NCBI GenBank assembly: GCA_016722375.1
Contig: JADKJG010000001.1
Span: forward strand, 248,001-312,000
Direction: 5' to 3'
Length of the DNA: 64,000 nt
DNA from: Bacteroidota bacterium
GTDB taxonomy: Bacteria > Bacteroidota > Bacteroidia > Chitinophagales > LD1
The translations under genes were made by a program, and so were the position numbers. The notes below the pieces were generated by a model. That model did not search any database, had not been told where the DNA came from, and saw nothing but the letters and a program-made list of their open reading frames with translations. Shown here in pieces: positions 19,353-29,388 of the stretch (positions within the stretch are counted from its first letter, which is position 1; the number at the start of each line of letters is the position of its first letter).

Positions 19353-22300
19353 GTCTACTTTTCAATTGTTTGAATTAGTAAATCCGACAACATCTGCCAC
19401 TGGCTCAGTAACCGTGGAAGTTTTTGATGCTAACTCAAACGGCACTGCAGGTTTTGGATTAAGTTCTATCAACACAAACAGATATTGGACAGCAACTCCA
19501 AGTACTGCATTTATTAAGACTACATCAATCAGACTTACAGAGGGCACCCTTTCTGGGGCAAACAGAATTGGACAATCTACAACCGTTTCGGGAAGTTATT
19601 CCAGTAGAGGTGGCGGCTCTGTTTCGCCTGTTCTTTCTGGAAATGTGGGTACTATGCTTGGTGCTTTTGTGCTAGGTGGCGCCAATATTAATCTTAGTGC
19701 TGGAACATACACGGTTGGGACATCAGGTCAGTTAATCAAACTGACGGATGTTGCAGCGATACTTAATAATAGCACTTTAACCGGTCATGTAATTTTTGAA
19801 ATGCAATCAGACTACGACGGAACTACTGGAGAGGTTTTTCCGATTATGTTTAAACAATTTGGCACTTCAGGAGGCAACTGGACAGCAACGATCAGACCTG
19901 CGGCTGGTTCTCCGGCAATAACCACTTCTGGTGATCAAGTAACTACTGGAGCTACTATTGGATTAATTTCTTTTGATAGTTCTGCGACAAATATCATTTT
20001 TGATGGAAGAGCAGGAGGAACCGGGTCAAGCATAGGATGGACTTTTAGAAACACCCGGACGGCAGGGGTTGTCGGTGCTACTTTCCGATTTATCAATGGT
20101 GCCAATAATATCTCGTTAAATTATCTTCAAATTGAAGGACAGAATACTACTACTTCAAGTGGAACTATTTTATTTACGACTGCTACCGGTGGAATAACAG
20201 GGAATAGTTTTAATACCATTAGTAATTGCATTATTCGAGATCGTTCTGACGGCTTAGGTACCGCAACGCCTGCTAATTGTATTTATTCAGTCGGAACTGT
20301 CGGGAAGGTGAATAGCGACAATAATATCAGCAATAACAGCATATTTAACTTTACTTCTGCAGGAGTTTATGTGAGTGGGAGTACTAATGGCGACAATTGG
20401 GTCGTAACAGGTAATAGTCTTTATTCAACCTTGGCTCCGACTACTAGCCAAACAGGCATTTACCTTTCTCCGGGAACTACCGCAGGCAACTATACTGTTA
20501 GTAACAATTATATCGGAGGGAAAGATGTGATGGCAGGAGGCAATGCATGGGCAAATAGCAACAACGGGTCTTTTATTGGTATTTATCTTAGTCTCAGTGG
20601 TATTGCAGCGTCTTCAGTTCAAGGAAACGTAATACAAAATATTCAGCTTTCTGGCACGAGTGGTTCTAATTTTACTGGTATCCATGTTGAAAATGGGAAG
20701 GTGAATATTGGAACGGTAACCGGCAATACGATTGGTAGTGGTACAGAGGCTAATAGTATCCGTGTATTTGGAACAAGCGTCACTCGAGGAATTTATTCAT
20801 CTCCAGCCAGTGCCACGGATAAAGTAGAGATAGCAAACAATACCATCGCAAATATGACCTCCTCTAACAACGGTGCCGGCGTTTATATTACTGGCATTTA
20901 CGCAGATGCGGGCATAAACAATATACACGACAACACCATATCTAACCTAACTACTAACAGCAGTAATACCGGAGTGACAAACACCGCGTCGGTCACCGGC
21001 ATTGTTGATATAGCCAGTGGCACCTCTCAAAACATCATTAACAATCATATTCACTCCTTGTCCAATACTTTTCTGGTAGCTAGTGTCAGTGTCATAGGAA
21101 TCTATTTTGGCACCTCATCTACCTCTCAACCATACAATGTATCTAGGAACTTCATTCACAATTTTTCTACTTCATCTCAGGTAATGACCAGCCAGCAAAT
21201 TGGAATCCATGCGGCATCCAATTCCAAAGCTCTGGTTTCAAACAATATGGTCAGTTTAGGATATAATGCGGCAGGCACCCCTGAAACCTTATCGCATACA
21301 CTTATAGGCCTGAATAAAACAGGAAGTGGCAGTTACAATATTTATCATAATTCACTTTATATTGGTGGTACAGGTGTCGGTACAGACACAACAAGAACAT
21401 ACGCTTTCCGAAAAATTGCGGCAGGAGCAGATACCGTTTTGAATAATATTTTTGTCAACGAACGGAGTAATGCAACTACCGGAGGCAAGCATTATGCCAT
21501 TTCCCTTACAAACAAAACAGGCTTAGTACAAAACAACAATGTCTTCCATACAAATGGAAACGGAACAATATTTGGATTCGACGCAGTAACTGATCGCGCA
21601 GATTTAGCTGCCTGGAACACGGCAAATCCATTTTTTGATTTAACCAGTTTTACAGCGAACCCTAATTTCATCATGCCATCTGGTAACGCTGCTACAACAG
21701 ACTTACATATCAAGCCAAGTATCGGAAATAAAATAGAGTCCGGAGCATTGATTATCCCAGGGTTTATAGATGATTATGATGCAGCAGGTAGCCGTGCGGC
21801 CTACCCATTGTTAGACCAAACCAACGGTGGAGGAACCGCGCCAGATATAGGTGCAGATGAAGGAGATATCATCCCCACTGATTTTAGCGCTCCTGAGATC
21901 ACCTATTCTCCTATCATATCCTCCTGCAACGTGACAGATCGTTCACTGGTCGCTACCATATCTAAAACAAACGGACAGCCTTTCCCAACCACTGGTTCTT
22001 TTGTTCCGAGAATATATTACAAGAAGGGGAATAACTCATACTTCTCTAAGCCGGGAACACTCGTCACCGGCAATGGTTTTTTCAGCACTTGGAACTTTAC
22101 TATAGTCAATGCAGACATGGGAGGTGTTGTCAATGGTGATTCTATTTATTATTACATCATTGCTCAAGACAGTTCCAATACCCCTGACATTAGCTCAGAA
22201 CCTGCTGGAGTGGTGGCTTCCACAGTAAATAATATTGTTACTCCGCCAACTGCCTACGTATATGCTGTTGGTTCTATTCCCACTCCTACAATCACTCAGA

Positions 22301-22698
22301 CAGGAGACACATTGGCTTCATCTACTGGCGCAACGTATCAGTGGTACAGAGATAACAATATCATCAACGGTGCTACCTCACAAACATATATTGCTACACT
22401 ATCTGGTTCATATACAGTTTTAGTAGGCGACGGAAGCGGTTGTTCTGCTACTTCATCTCCATTTGATTTGATTTTTACAGATATTCAGTATTCAACGGAT
22501 ATTCATAGTGTTCTGCTTTACCCTAATCCTGCAACAGATGGCTTAGTCAATCTGGTGGTGCCAACTTCTATGATAGATTCCGAATACCAGATTTATAGTG
22601 TCAATGGTAATTTGATAAAGAAGGGTATAATTGAAAATACAAAAAGTGAAATTCATATTTCTCATTTGTCCTCTGGTATATATTTATCAAACTGTTGA
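19276..22698 (+). CDS. Secreted beta-solenoid surface protein, C-terminal part (same gene, frameshifted)
   Basis: Continues the gene starting at 17565; the apparent start at 19276 is an in-frame TTG, not a real initiation site. It opens with a VNGPISRSLPT...YSFPVGK motif common in T9SS proteins. Then come right-handed beta-helix-like repeats with many N-x-I turns (NNTIANMTSSNN, DNTISNLTT), a late Ig-like segment (YQWYRDNNIINGATSQTY) and a T9SS sorting domain (VLLYPNPATDGLVNL ... SSGIYLS). The end is also shifted. After SGIY, the expected tail VDSNYKFTERIVLES is encoded in another frame up to a TAG at 22745-22747, consistent with one base missing from each of two short homopolymers near 22683-22692. 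Confidence 0.8.
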   Translation: MLMAPISRSLPTALITGSTYSFPVGKSTFQLFELVNPTTSATGSVTVEVFDANSNGTAGFGLSSINTNRYWTATPSTAFIKTTSIRLTEGTLSGANRIGQSTTVSGSYSSRGGGSVSPVLSGNVGTMLGAFVLGGANINLSAGTYTVGTSGQLIKLTDVAAILNNSTLTGHVIFEMQSDYDGTTGEVFPIMFKQFGTSGGNWTATIRPAAGSPAITTSGDQVTTGATIGLISFDSSATNIIFDGRAGGTGSSIGWTFRNTRTAGVVGATFRFINGANNISLNYLQIEGQNTTTSSGTILFTTATGGITGNSFNTISNCIIRDRSDGLGTATPANCIYSVGTVGKVNSDNNISNNSIFNFTSAGVYVSGSTNGDNWVVTGNSLYSTLAPTTSQTGIYLSPGTTAGNYTVSNNYIGGKDVMAGGNAWANSNNGSFIGIYLSLSGIAASSVQGNVIQNIQLSGTSGSNFTGIHVENGKVNIGTVTGNTIGSGTEANSIRVFGTSVTRGIYSSPASATDKVEIANNTIANMTSSNNGAGVYITGIYADAGINNIHDNTISNLTTNSSNTGVTNTASVTGIVDIASGTSQNIINNHIHSLSNTFLVASVSVIGIYFGTSSTSQPYNVSRNFIHNFSTSSQVMTSQQIGIHAASNSKALVSNNMVSLGYNAAGTPETLSHTLIGLNKTGSGSYNIYHNSLYIGGTGVGTDTTRTYAFRKIAAGADTVLNNIFVNERSNATTGGKHYAISLTNKTGLVQNNNVFHTNGNGTIFGFDAVTDRADLAAWNTANPFFDLTSFTANPNFIMPSGNAATTDLHIKPSIGNKIESGALIIPGFIDDYDAAGSRAAYPLLDQTNGGGTAPDIGADEGDIIPTDFSAPEITYSPIISSCNVTDRSLVATISKTNGQPFPTTGSFVPRIYYKKGNNSYFSKPGTLVTGNGFFSTWNFTIVNADMGGVVNGDSIYYYIIAQDSSNTPDISSEPAGVVASTVNNIVTPPTAYVYAVGSIPTPTITQTGDTLASSTGATYQWYRDNNIINGATSQTYIATLSGSYTVLVGDGSGCSATSSPFDLIFTDIQYSTDIHSVLLYPNPATDGLVNLVVPTSMIDSEYQIYSVNGNLIKKGIIENTKSEIHISHLSSGIYLSNC

Positions 22699-22747
22699 CT
22701 CTAACTATAAGTTTACTGAAAGAATAGTGCTTGAATCTTTCTTATAG

Positions 22748-22780
22748 AAATCCCGCTTCTAAACAGAGGCGGGATTTTTT
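22748..22780 (+). terminator. Rho-independent terminator after the beta-solenoid gene
   Basis: A 13-bp stem (AAATCCCGCTTCT / AGAGGCGGGATTT) with an AAAC loop and a T tract, starting right after the inferred TAG at 22745-22747. Its position supports that TAG as the true end of the frameshifted gene. Confidence 0.88.
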
Positions 22781-22801
22781 TATGTCTGATAAACCCTAAT
22801 T

Positions 22802-24262
22802 AGTCAGTCCTTAAAAAGTCATTTCCATCAATTCAAAGATATTGGGTGCACTGGGAAGGTAAATAAGCGATTCAAAAAATCGAACAAAAAGTAAGATCAC
22901 CTTTCAAAACCTGATTGATGACTCGTTTGAAGTTATAAGCTGCCGCTGCTAACATCACATTTATTTGGTCTCCGACTATTCCCTTGTAAAAGTTTCTTCC
23001 TAACCGATAGTTTTGTTTCAAATGACCAATAGTGGGTTCGATGGCTGCTCTTCGTTGTAAATCTTCTTTTCGCTTTTTGTTTCTGATAAGCGTTTTGTTT
23101 TATCAGCAGTGTTCTTGGCTGAACGATTTGGGTTGCGCCGACTTGTCTCACTCCATAGTATCCTAAATCTACTATGGCCTTTCGCGGAACTTTGTTGTGT
23201 AGTTTTGATATTGTGCTAAAGTGGGTTTCAGCGTGTGTGCATCTACACATTCTTTTCAATGTTGAGTGCTGCTACAATCACTCCGCTGTTTCGTGTCCGG
23301 GGTATGGATACTTTGCTTCCGAACTCATATTTCTTATGTTCTTTCCCTTTGCTCATACATTGCACATGCGGCTCATGTAAACTGTGGATCTTGTGTTGGT
23401 CGCCTCGCTTTTGTGCCAATATTTTTTGAAGAGTTCAAACAGGGATGCGTACTCCGCTAATTGTTCTGTGGTGAGTTTGCGCTCTAAGTCCCGCATAATC
23501 GTCCCGCAATAGTTTTTATTTTCTTCGTGGCTTTACGTGCTTTCTTTTGTTGTTGTTTGCGATGAAAGCGAAGCAGGTACCGAAGCTTCTTCACCGTGCG
23601 ACTATACGATTGGCGCAAGTCCACTTCTTCTTTGTTTGCTATGCTTTGACATTTGGCAATTATCTTCTGATGCAGTTTGCTGTCGGTGGGAAATGTGATG
23701 TTTTTTTCCTGCACCGTCGTGTCAATCGTCACTTCCTCTTCCGCTCCGTCTTTTCCATTCACCCGGATACTTTCTTTTAAAATCAACTCTACTCCTTCTG
23801 CTCCGATGCGGTGGCGAAGTGAACCAACTCGATGCTTCACAGGGCGAACCGTTGGCAAAACTCTTTTCTCCGCAGAAATATTGATAATAAAACATTCTCG
23901 CTCCATTGCTCCACTACGCTTTCATCACTGAGATTGCGAACGTGTTTTAGAATGAGCAAGCCCACCATCAGGCGAATCGGTTTGCCGGGACGACCCATCT
24001 TGTCGCTGTAATGTTTGAGAAATGCGTCTTCAAACTGTTTCCAGTTGATACGGTTCGAAAGAACATACAACGGATGCTGATGATTGAGTTGTTCTTCGAA
24101 GCTGCTGTAGAAACTGAGTTGGGATTCGTTCGTGGCTTTCGGCTTCATATGGAATCTGCAAGATTTTCAACAAAGTTCGTTCACTTCTTGCAATCCAACG
24201 CTCTCTTTTTTCAACTCCAAACCTTGATATGTCTATATCTCAGTGGTTTTTAAGGGCGGACT
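22802..24262 (-). mobile_element. Decayed IS5-family insertion sequence
   Basis: Imperfect terminal inverted repeats bound the element: AGTCAGTCCTTAAAAAG at the left and, read on the other strand, AGTCCGCCCTTAAAAA at the right. Both are flanked by AATT, which could be a 4-bp target duplication or a palindromic extension of the repeats. The ~1.46 kb interior holds a transposase broken into several frames. Size, termini and protein fit the IS5 group common in Bacteroidota. It inserted between a terminator and rocD. Confidence 0.85.
22872..24148 (-). pseudogene. IS5-family transposase, multiply frameshifted
   Basis: Pieces in different frames line up in order along one transposase. The N-terminal piece (LSFYSSFEEQLNHQHPLY ... 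GRPGKPIRLMVGLLILKHVR) is at 23837-24148. A middle piece (HRIGAEGVELILKESIRV ... VTIDTTVQEKNITFPTDSKL) is at 23484-23906. The linker with KIYSLHEPH and KKYEFG lies at about 23300-23400, and VDLGYYGV near 23175. A C-terminal piece, RAAIEPTIGHLKQNYRLGRN ... MLAAAAYNFKRVI, ends at a TGA at 22872-22874. DDE-type acidic positions are recognisable (DTT, DLGY, AAIEP). At least four frame changes make it inactive as read. Confidence 0.88.
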
Positions 24263-24374
24263 AATTAAAACAACCGTGCAACAATGGGACGGCCAAACAT
24301 CTTTATATGGAGGTTTTTAAAGTATCTTTTCAGGCCTAAAGATTTATTTTTATCACAGAAACATCATTCATATT

Positions 24375-25610
24375 ATGTACACAGAAACATTATTGTCCAA
24401 GTCCGATTACCTTATAGAACTAGAGGAAAAACATGGCGCGCATAATTATCATCCGCTACCTGTTGTACTGGAAAAAGGAAGAGGCGTATATCTCTGGGAT
24501 GTGGAAGGCAAGCGCTATTTAGACTTCCTTTCTGCCTATTCGGCGGTGAACCAAGGTCATTGCCATCCCTTGATTATTGATGTACTCAAAAAGCAAGCGG
24601 AGAAATTAACTCTCACCTCTCGTGCATTTCATAACAATGTATTAGGTGAATATGAAAAGTATATCACCGAATATTTCGGATACGATAAGGTATTACCAAT
24701 GAATAGCGGAGTGGAGGCTGTAGAAACCGCCATCAAACTGGCGCGCCGCTGGGCCTATCAAGTGAAAAAGGTTAAGGCTAAAAAGGCCAAGATTATTGTC
24801 CCCGAAGGAAATTTTCACGGAAGAACTTTGTTGGCTATTTCGGCTTCTACCGACCCTTCGAGTTATGAAGGATTCGGCCCCTTTGTTCCCAATTTCGTAG
24901 TTATTCCATACAATGATTTGAAAGCGCTCGCCAAAGCACTAGAGGATAAAGACGTCGCAGGATTTTTGGTGGAACCAATTCAGGGTGAAGCCGGTGTGGT
25001 GGTGCCCGATGAAAACTATCTGACAAAGGCAAAGTACCTATGTGAAAAAGCTGGCGTACTGTTTATTGCCGATGAAGTACAGACCGGCTTAGGAAGAACC
25101 GGCAAAATGTTGGCTTGCGATTGGGAAGAAGTACGCCCCGATATTCTGATTCTGGGAAAAGCTTTAAGCGGTGGAACACTTCCCGTGTCCGCAGTACTCT
25201 GTGATGATCCGGTGATGTTGACCATTAAACCTGGCGAGCATGGCTCTACTTATGGTGGAAACCCTTTGGCTTGTAAAGTGGCAATGGCATCTCTTCAAGT
25301 AATCAAGGATGATAATCTGGTTTACAACTCGTTCTACCTCGGCAAGTATATCCGACAGGAATTATCCAAGATTAAACACCCGCTCATCAGCAATATTCGT
25401 GGCAAAGGTTTGCTCAATGCCATTGTATTGAAACCTGGAAAGAAAGACAACGGATGGGAACTTTGTGTGAAATTTATGGAGAACGGGCTTCTTGCTAAAC
25501 CTACGCATGATTACATCATACGGCTGGCTCCTCCCCTGTGTATTTCAAAAGAACAGGTAGACGACAGCGTTGAGATTATCCGAAAAGGCTTTAAAGAGTT
25601 TAAAGGATAA
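24375..25610 (+). CDS. rocD: Ornithine--oxo-acid aminotransferase
   Basis: 411 residues, a class III PLP aminotransferase. Recognisable elements: YLDFLSAYSAVNQGHCHP, MNSGVEAVETAIKLARRWA, the fold motif GNFHGRTL, ADEVQTGLGRTGK, and the PLP lysine in ILGKALSGG near residue 262. These match ornithine aminotransferase, which converts ornithine and 2-oxoglutarate to glutamate semialdehyde and glutamate, linking arginine and proline metabolism. It ends 3 bp before the stop codon of convergent pyrB. Confidence 0.93.
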   Translation: MYTETLLSKSDYLIELEEKHGAHNYHPLPVVLEKGRGVYLWDVEGKRYLDFLSAYSAVNQGHCHPLIIDVLKKQAEKLTLTSRAFHNNVLGEYEKYITEYFGYDKVLPMNSGVEAVETAIKLARRWAYQVKKVKAKKAKIIVPEGNFHGRTLLAISASTDPSSYEGFGPFVPNFVVIPYNDLKALAKALEDKDVAGFLVEPIQGEAGVVVPDENYLTKAKYLCEKAGVLFIADEVQTGLGRTGKMLACDWEEVRPDILILGKALSGGTLPVSAVLCDDPVMLTIKPGEHGSTYGGNPLACKVAMASLQVIKDDNLVYNSFYLGKYIRQELSKIKHPLISNIRGKGLLNAIVLKPGKKDNGWELCVKFMENGLLAKPTHDYIIRLAPPLCISKEQVDDSVEIIRKGFKEFKG

Positions 25611-25613
25611 GAA

Positions 25614-26537
25614 TCAATTCCTTCCTGCCAGAAGATACATGACTGCCATGCGGATGGCTACCCCATTTTCAACTTGTTGTAGAATAATAGATTGCTTTGA
25701 ATCGGCAACGTCACTATTCAATTCCACTCCCCTATTAATCGGTCCGGGGTGCATGATGGTGATTTCCTTCTTAATAGAATCTAATAGCTCCCGATTCACA
25801 CCATAGAAAAGTGCATACTCGCGCAGAGAAGGGATATACTTAATATCCATCCGCTCTAACTGAATACGAAGAATGTTGGCCACATCGCACCACTCCAGCG
25901 CCTTGCGCAAATTTGGTTCATAGGTCACGCCCATTTCCTCTATGTACCTAGGAATGAGCGTGGGAGGCCCGCAAACTTTCACCTTTGCACCCATCTTGAG
26001 CATCAATGGAATATCTGAACCGGCAACTCTCGAATGTTTAATATCTCCGATAAGCAGAAAATTCAATCCTTTAAATTCCTTGAACTGTTCTCTTACTGAA
26101 TAGCCGTCAAGCAATCCCTGTGTAGGATGTTCATGAGTGCCGTCACCGGCATTGATAATATTAGCTGAAATGTTTTGAGCCAGAAAGTTAGCCGCCCCTG
26201 AGCTAGAGTGACGAATCACCACCATATCCACTTTCATTGCCAAAATGTTTCGGACGGTGTCGAGAAGTGTCTCTCCTTTTTTTACGGATGAACCGGAAGA
26301 GGAAACATTGATAGTATCTGCGCTTAGTCTTTTCTCTGCCAATTCAAAAGAGATTCGAGTGCGGGTAGAGTCTTCAAAAAAAAGATTGGCAATAGTGATG
26401 TCGCGAAGGGAAGGGACTTTCTTAATTGGTCGCTGAAGAACCTCTTTAAAATTATCTGCGGTTTGAAAAATGAGTTCAATATCTGATTTCTGAAGGTATT
26501 TAAGTCCGGTTAAATGTTTCTGGCTCAGCGCACTCAT
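25614..26537 (-). CDS. pyrB: Aspartate carbamoyltransferase catalytic subunit
   Basis: 307 residues from the ATG at 26537 (MSALSQKHL). The frame could extend to 26582, but that would overlap pyrR. The carbamoyl-phosphate loop STRTR is at 57-61, and HPTQ at 137-140; both belong to ATCase/OTCase. SSSGSSVKKGE at about 80-90 carries the ATCase catalytic lysine loop. It catalyses the committed step of UMP synthesis. It lies 20 bp downstream of pyrR, so a pyrR-pyrB operon is likely. Confidence 0.93.
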   Translation of the reverse strand: MSALSQKHLTGLKYLQKSDIELIFQTADNFKEVLQRPIKKVPSLRDITIANLFFEDSTRTRISFELAEKRLSADTINVSSSGSSVKKGETLLDTVRNILAMKVDMVVIRHSSSGAANFLAQNISANIINAGDGTHEHPTQGLLDGYSVREQFKEFKGLNFLLIGDIKHSRVAGSDIPLMLKMGAKVKVCGPPTLIPRYIEEMGVTYEPNLRKALEWCDVANILRIQLERMDIKYIPSLREYALFYGVNRELLDSIKKEITIMHPGPINRGVELNSDVADSKQSIILQQVENGVAIRMAVMYLLAGRN

Positions 26538-26557
26538 TGAACTTTTCTTTTTTGTTT

Positions 26558-27115
26558 TTAATTTTTGTCTTCCACAATCCACACCTTATCTGCACCATCA
26601 GATTCCTTCCATTCTACTATAACCTTTTCTGCAGCTATGGAATCAATCACCCGGCCTACATATTTTGCCTGAATAGGCAAATGCCGGTGTAACCTCCGAT
26701 CAATCAGCACCAACAACTCAACATCTTCCGGGCGACCATAATCAAGAATAGCGTCCAGTGCCGAACGAATCGTTCTCCCGGTATATAATACATCATCCAC
26801 CAAAATAATGTTTCTGCCTTCCAAAGAAAATGGCACATCGGTTTCATCCGCAATCATTGGTTTTCCCTTTTTACGGAAATCGTCGCGATAGAAAGTAATA
26901 TCCAGTTTGCCACAATCAATGCTCTTGACTTTCAATATCTGCAACAGCTTCTTATGGATACGGTCTGCTAGAAATACTCCTCGTGGCTGCACTCCTATGA
27001 TAGAAGACGCTGAGAAATCTTTGTGTACTTCAATTAACTGATGGCAGAGACGGGTAATCGTGAGATCGAACTGCTTGCTGTCAAGAATGATGCGGGGCTG
27101 CATATTTTTTTGCAT
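26558..27115 (-). CDS. pyrR: PyrR: pyrimidine operon regulator / uracil phosphoribosyltransferase
   Basis: 185 residues from the ATG at 27115; a longer frame begins at 27148. The PRPP-binding motif ILVDDVLYTGRT is at about 104-115, and the rest matches PyrR (GVQPRGVFLADRI; RDDFRKKGKP). In Firmicutes PyrR binds pyr mRNA and causes attenuation; in Bacteroidota it may act mainly as a phosphoribosyltransferase. I see no convincing anti-terminator structure in the short leader. pyrB follows in the same direction. Confidence 0.9.
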   Translation of the reverse strand: MQKNMQPRIILDSKQFDLTITRLCHQLIEVHKDFSASSIIGVQPRGVFLADRIHKKLLQILKVKSIDCGKLDITFYRDDFRKKGKPMIADETDVPFSLEGRNIILVDDVLYTGRTIRSALDAILDYGRPEDVELLVLIDRRLHRHLPIQAKYVGRVIDSIAAEKVIVEWKESDGADKVWIVEDKN

Positions 27116-27329
27116 GGCAAACGTACACTTTTTAAAGGGTATAATCAAATCTCGATTAGCATTGGCGGAGAATTAAACGAGTCGTTATATAAAAAAAACG
27201 ATACCGTAGAAAACTTTCATTGACAAATATGTGCATTTCCATTGGTGAATGTGCATAACATATTCTCATAGAACTGCATCAAGATAAGATTTCATTCGTA
27301 TTTTTCCACTCAATTAAACCAAATTAAAA

Positions 27330-27662
27330 ATGGCAACTAAAAAAGCGAAAGCAAAAGCGCCTGCTAAAAAAGCGGCAAAACCAACAAAAGCCGTAAAGGC
27401 AACAGTAAAACGCAAACCTAATGCTGCGTTTATGAAACCAATGACTCCTAGCCCTGCACTAGCTGCGGTTGTAGGAAGCAAAGCAATTCCTCGCACAGAA
27501 GTGACGAAGAAAGTTTGGGAATATATCAAGAAGAACAAACTTCAAGATCCTAAACAAAAAAGAAACATCCTTGCTGACCCTGCCCTTAAAGCAGTGTTCG
27601 GTGGGAAGGCAATGGTGACTATGTTTGAGATGGCAAAGCACATCAACAAGCATTTGTCATAA
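27330..27662 (+). CDS. SWIB/MDM2 domain protein with lysine/alanine-rich tail
   Basis: 110 residues. The first ~30 are almost entirely Lys, Ala, Pro and Thr (KKAKAKAPAKKAAKPTKA), like a histone H1 tail. Residues ~38-110 are a SWIB/MDM2 fold (TPSPALAAVVG, VTKKVWEYIKKNKLQD, LKAVFGGK, MFEMAKHINKHL). Such small proteins occur in Bacteroidota and chlamydiae and are thought to be DNA- or chromatin-associated; the exact role is unknown. A clear terminator follows. Confidence 0.9.
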   Translation: MATKKAKAKAPAKKAAKPTKAVKATVKRKPNAAFMKPMTPSPALAAVVGSKAIPRTEVTKKVWEYIKKNKLQDPKQKRNILADPALKAVFGGKAMVTMFEMAKHINKHLS

Positions 27663-27682
27663 CCAAAGCTCGTTTCTTAATA

Positions 27683-27715
27683 AAAATGCCTTCCAGAAAT
27701 AGGAGGGCATTTTTA
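27683..27715. terminator. Terminator after the SWIB gene
   Basis: Stem AAAAATGCCTTCC / GGAGGGCATTTTT (one G-T pair) with loop AGAAATA. T-rich on the plus strand and A-rich upstream, so it may serve both the SWIB gene and convergent hutI. Confidence 0.82.
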
Positions 27716-27735
27716 TTTTAGTTCATCCCCAATAA

Positions 27736-28962
27736 TTATTTTGAAAGAATCACTCGCTCTATCTGGTTGCTTCCGAATGAATAGGGCAAAGAGGCCAAAG
27801 AAGAAATTGGCTTGGTCAGCATGACATTCGCTTTTTTCCCCACCGTAATGCTTCCTAAACTTTCTTCAACCCCCATCGCATAAGCCGCGTTGAGAGTAGC
27901 CGCGTTGATCGCTTCTTCGGGTGTCATCTTCATTTGTGTGCAGGCAAGGCTAATCACCATGTTCATATTTCCCGAAGGGGCAGAGCCTGGATTATAATCC
28001 GTGCCCAGCGCAAGTGGCAATCCTGCATCCATTAGTTTTCTGGCGGGTGTAAAAGGAATATTCAAAAACATAGAACAAGCCGGCAAGGCTGTAGGCATGG
28101 TTTCTGTATTCTTTAAAACAGAAATATCCTCTGCCGAAATAAGTTCCAGATGATCTACGCTTAAGGCATGGTTCCTTACAGCCGCCTCTACTCCGCCGAT
28201 GATGTTAAACTGGTTGACATGAATCTTAGCGCGCAAACCATGTTTTGCTCCGGCTTCTAATATTTTCTCCGTTTCATCTCTACTGAAATAATTTTTTTCG
28301 CAAAAAACATCTATGAAGTCTGCCAGTCCTTCCGCCTTGATTTGTGGCAAGAGAACGTGAATCAACAAATTCAGATAGCCCTGATGATTGTTTTGATATT
28401 CTTGCGGATAGGCATGTGCGCCCAAAAAAGTAGCTTTGATTTGTAGCGGAGATTTTTCTTTCAACTTTTTAATCACCCGCAACATTTTGAGTTCTCCTTC
28501 CACCGACAAACCATAACCACTCTTTATTTCTACTGCACCGGTACCGGTGGCAATTATCTCTTCCAACCTTTTCCAAGCTGATTCAAACAATTCTTCTTCA
28601 GAAGTGGCAGCCAATTGTCGCGCCGAATTGAGAATACCTCCTCCCCTCTTGGCAATCTCTTCATAGCTTAATCCTTTAATTCTATCTACAAATTCCTTTT
28701 CTCTGGATTGGGGATAAACAATATGCGTGTGTGGGTCGCACCAACAAGGCAAAACCAAACGACCGGTACCATCAATGACCTCCTCTGCCATATCCGGGGC
28801 TTCTTCATCTTTTCCGAAAGCAATAATTTTCCCATCATCTATCAAAAGAAAGGCTCCTGCTATAGAAGGAAGCACCGCCATCTCACGACCTTTCACCATA
28901 CGGGTCTCCGCTTCGCGGATTCCTGCCAGACATTTAATATTGCGGATGAGTTTGGATTTCAT
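27736..28962 (-). CDS. hutI: Imidazolonepropionase
   Basis: 408 residues of the amidohydrolase family. The metal motif is H78-T-H80 in CDPHTHIVYP. Other features: KSGYGLSVEGELKMLR, a conserved His in FLGAHAYPQEY, the HVNQFN segment, SVDHLE, and GTDYNPGS with the metal-binding Asp. It converts imidazolone propionate to formiminoglutamate in histidine degradation. No other hut genes are present in the window. Confidence 0.93.
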   Translation of the reverse strand: MKSKLIRNIKCLAGIREAETRMVKGREMAVLPSIAGAFLLIDDGKIIAFGKDEEAPDMAEEVIDGTGRLVLPCWCDPHTHIVYPQSREKEFVDRIKGLSYEEIAKRGGGILNSARQLAATSEEELFESAWKRLEEIIATGTGAVEIKSGYGLSVEGELKMLRVIKKLKEKSPLQIKATFLGAHAYPQEYQNNHQGYLNLLIHVLLPQIKAEGLADFIDVFCEKNYFSRDETEKILEAGAKHGLRAKIHVNQFNIIGGVEAAVRNHALSVDHLELISAEDISVLKNTETMPTALPACSMFLNIPFTPARKLMDAGLPLALGTDYNPGSAPSGNMNMVISLACTQMKMTPEEAINAATLNAAYAMGVEESLGSITVGKKANVMLTKPISSLASLPYSFGSNQIERVILSK

Positions 28963-29350
28963 TCAACAATCTTAATGAATTTAATCTGCTATCGCTTGAA
29001 GTAGCGGTTTCGTTTAGTTTAATAAAACGTTTGGCACGGAGACAGGGAGAAAGAAGGAGAAAATTGTAGCCTCCCAAAAATGCGGAATTATATACTATGA
29101 TTATTGGTGACCTTCATTATATTTATTTTCCAGTGGATGAAAAATAACAGCAAGGGCGAAAGCAGGATACACTCGCTTCAAAAATCAACAAAGGTGCGGG
29201 TATCCATACCAAATTGGGGATACAAGCATGTTTTGAATGAAAGTATATCGGGTATCCGTAAGTTGGCCGTCACCCTAAAAAGACTATTGAGCAAACAAAA
29301 TCAGTTGACAATTAACTGACCAAAACGGAGAATAAGAAAAATGAAAATCG
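28963..29350. other. Intergenic spacer between hutI and the R-M island, no gene seen
   Basis: About 390 bp. A 71-codon open frame at 29104-29319 has no recognisable motif, no ribosome-binding context and no family resemblance, so I do not call it. The stretch becomes AT-rich towards the methyltransferase gene, as expected at the border of an acquired island. Confidence 0.5.
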
Positions 29351-29358
29351 TAAATTTG
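29351..29358 (+). promoter_or_regulatory. Bacteroidota -7 element before dpnM-like gene
   Basis: TAAATTTG matches TAnnTTTG, 30 bp before the ATG at 29389. No TTG at the expected -33 spacing was found, so this is a partial match. Confidence 0.4.
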
Positions 29359-29388
29359 CTTGACTCAAAAATTTAATATAAAATAGAG

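Noticed and set aside
29161..29275. A sixth 21-bp array (GGTATCC / GGGGATAC motifs)
   Set aside because: The motifs recur only two or three times and the spacing is irregular.
29104..29319. 71-codon gene before the R-M operon
   Set aside because: No motif, no good start context and no family resemblance; likely chance.
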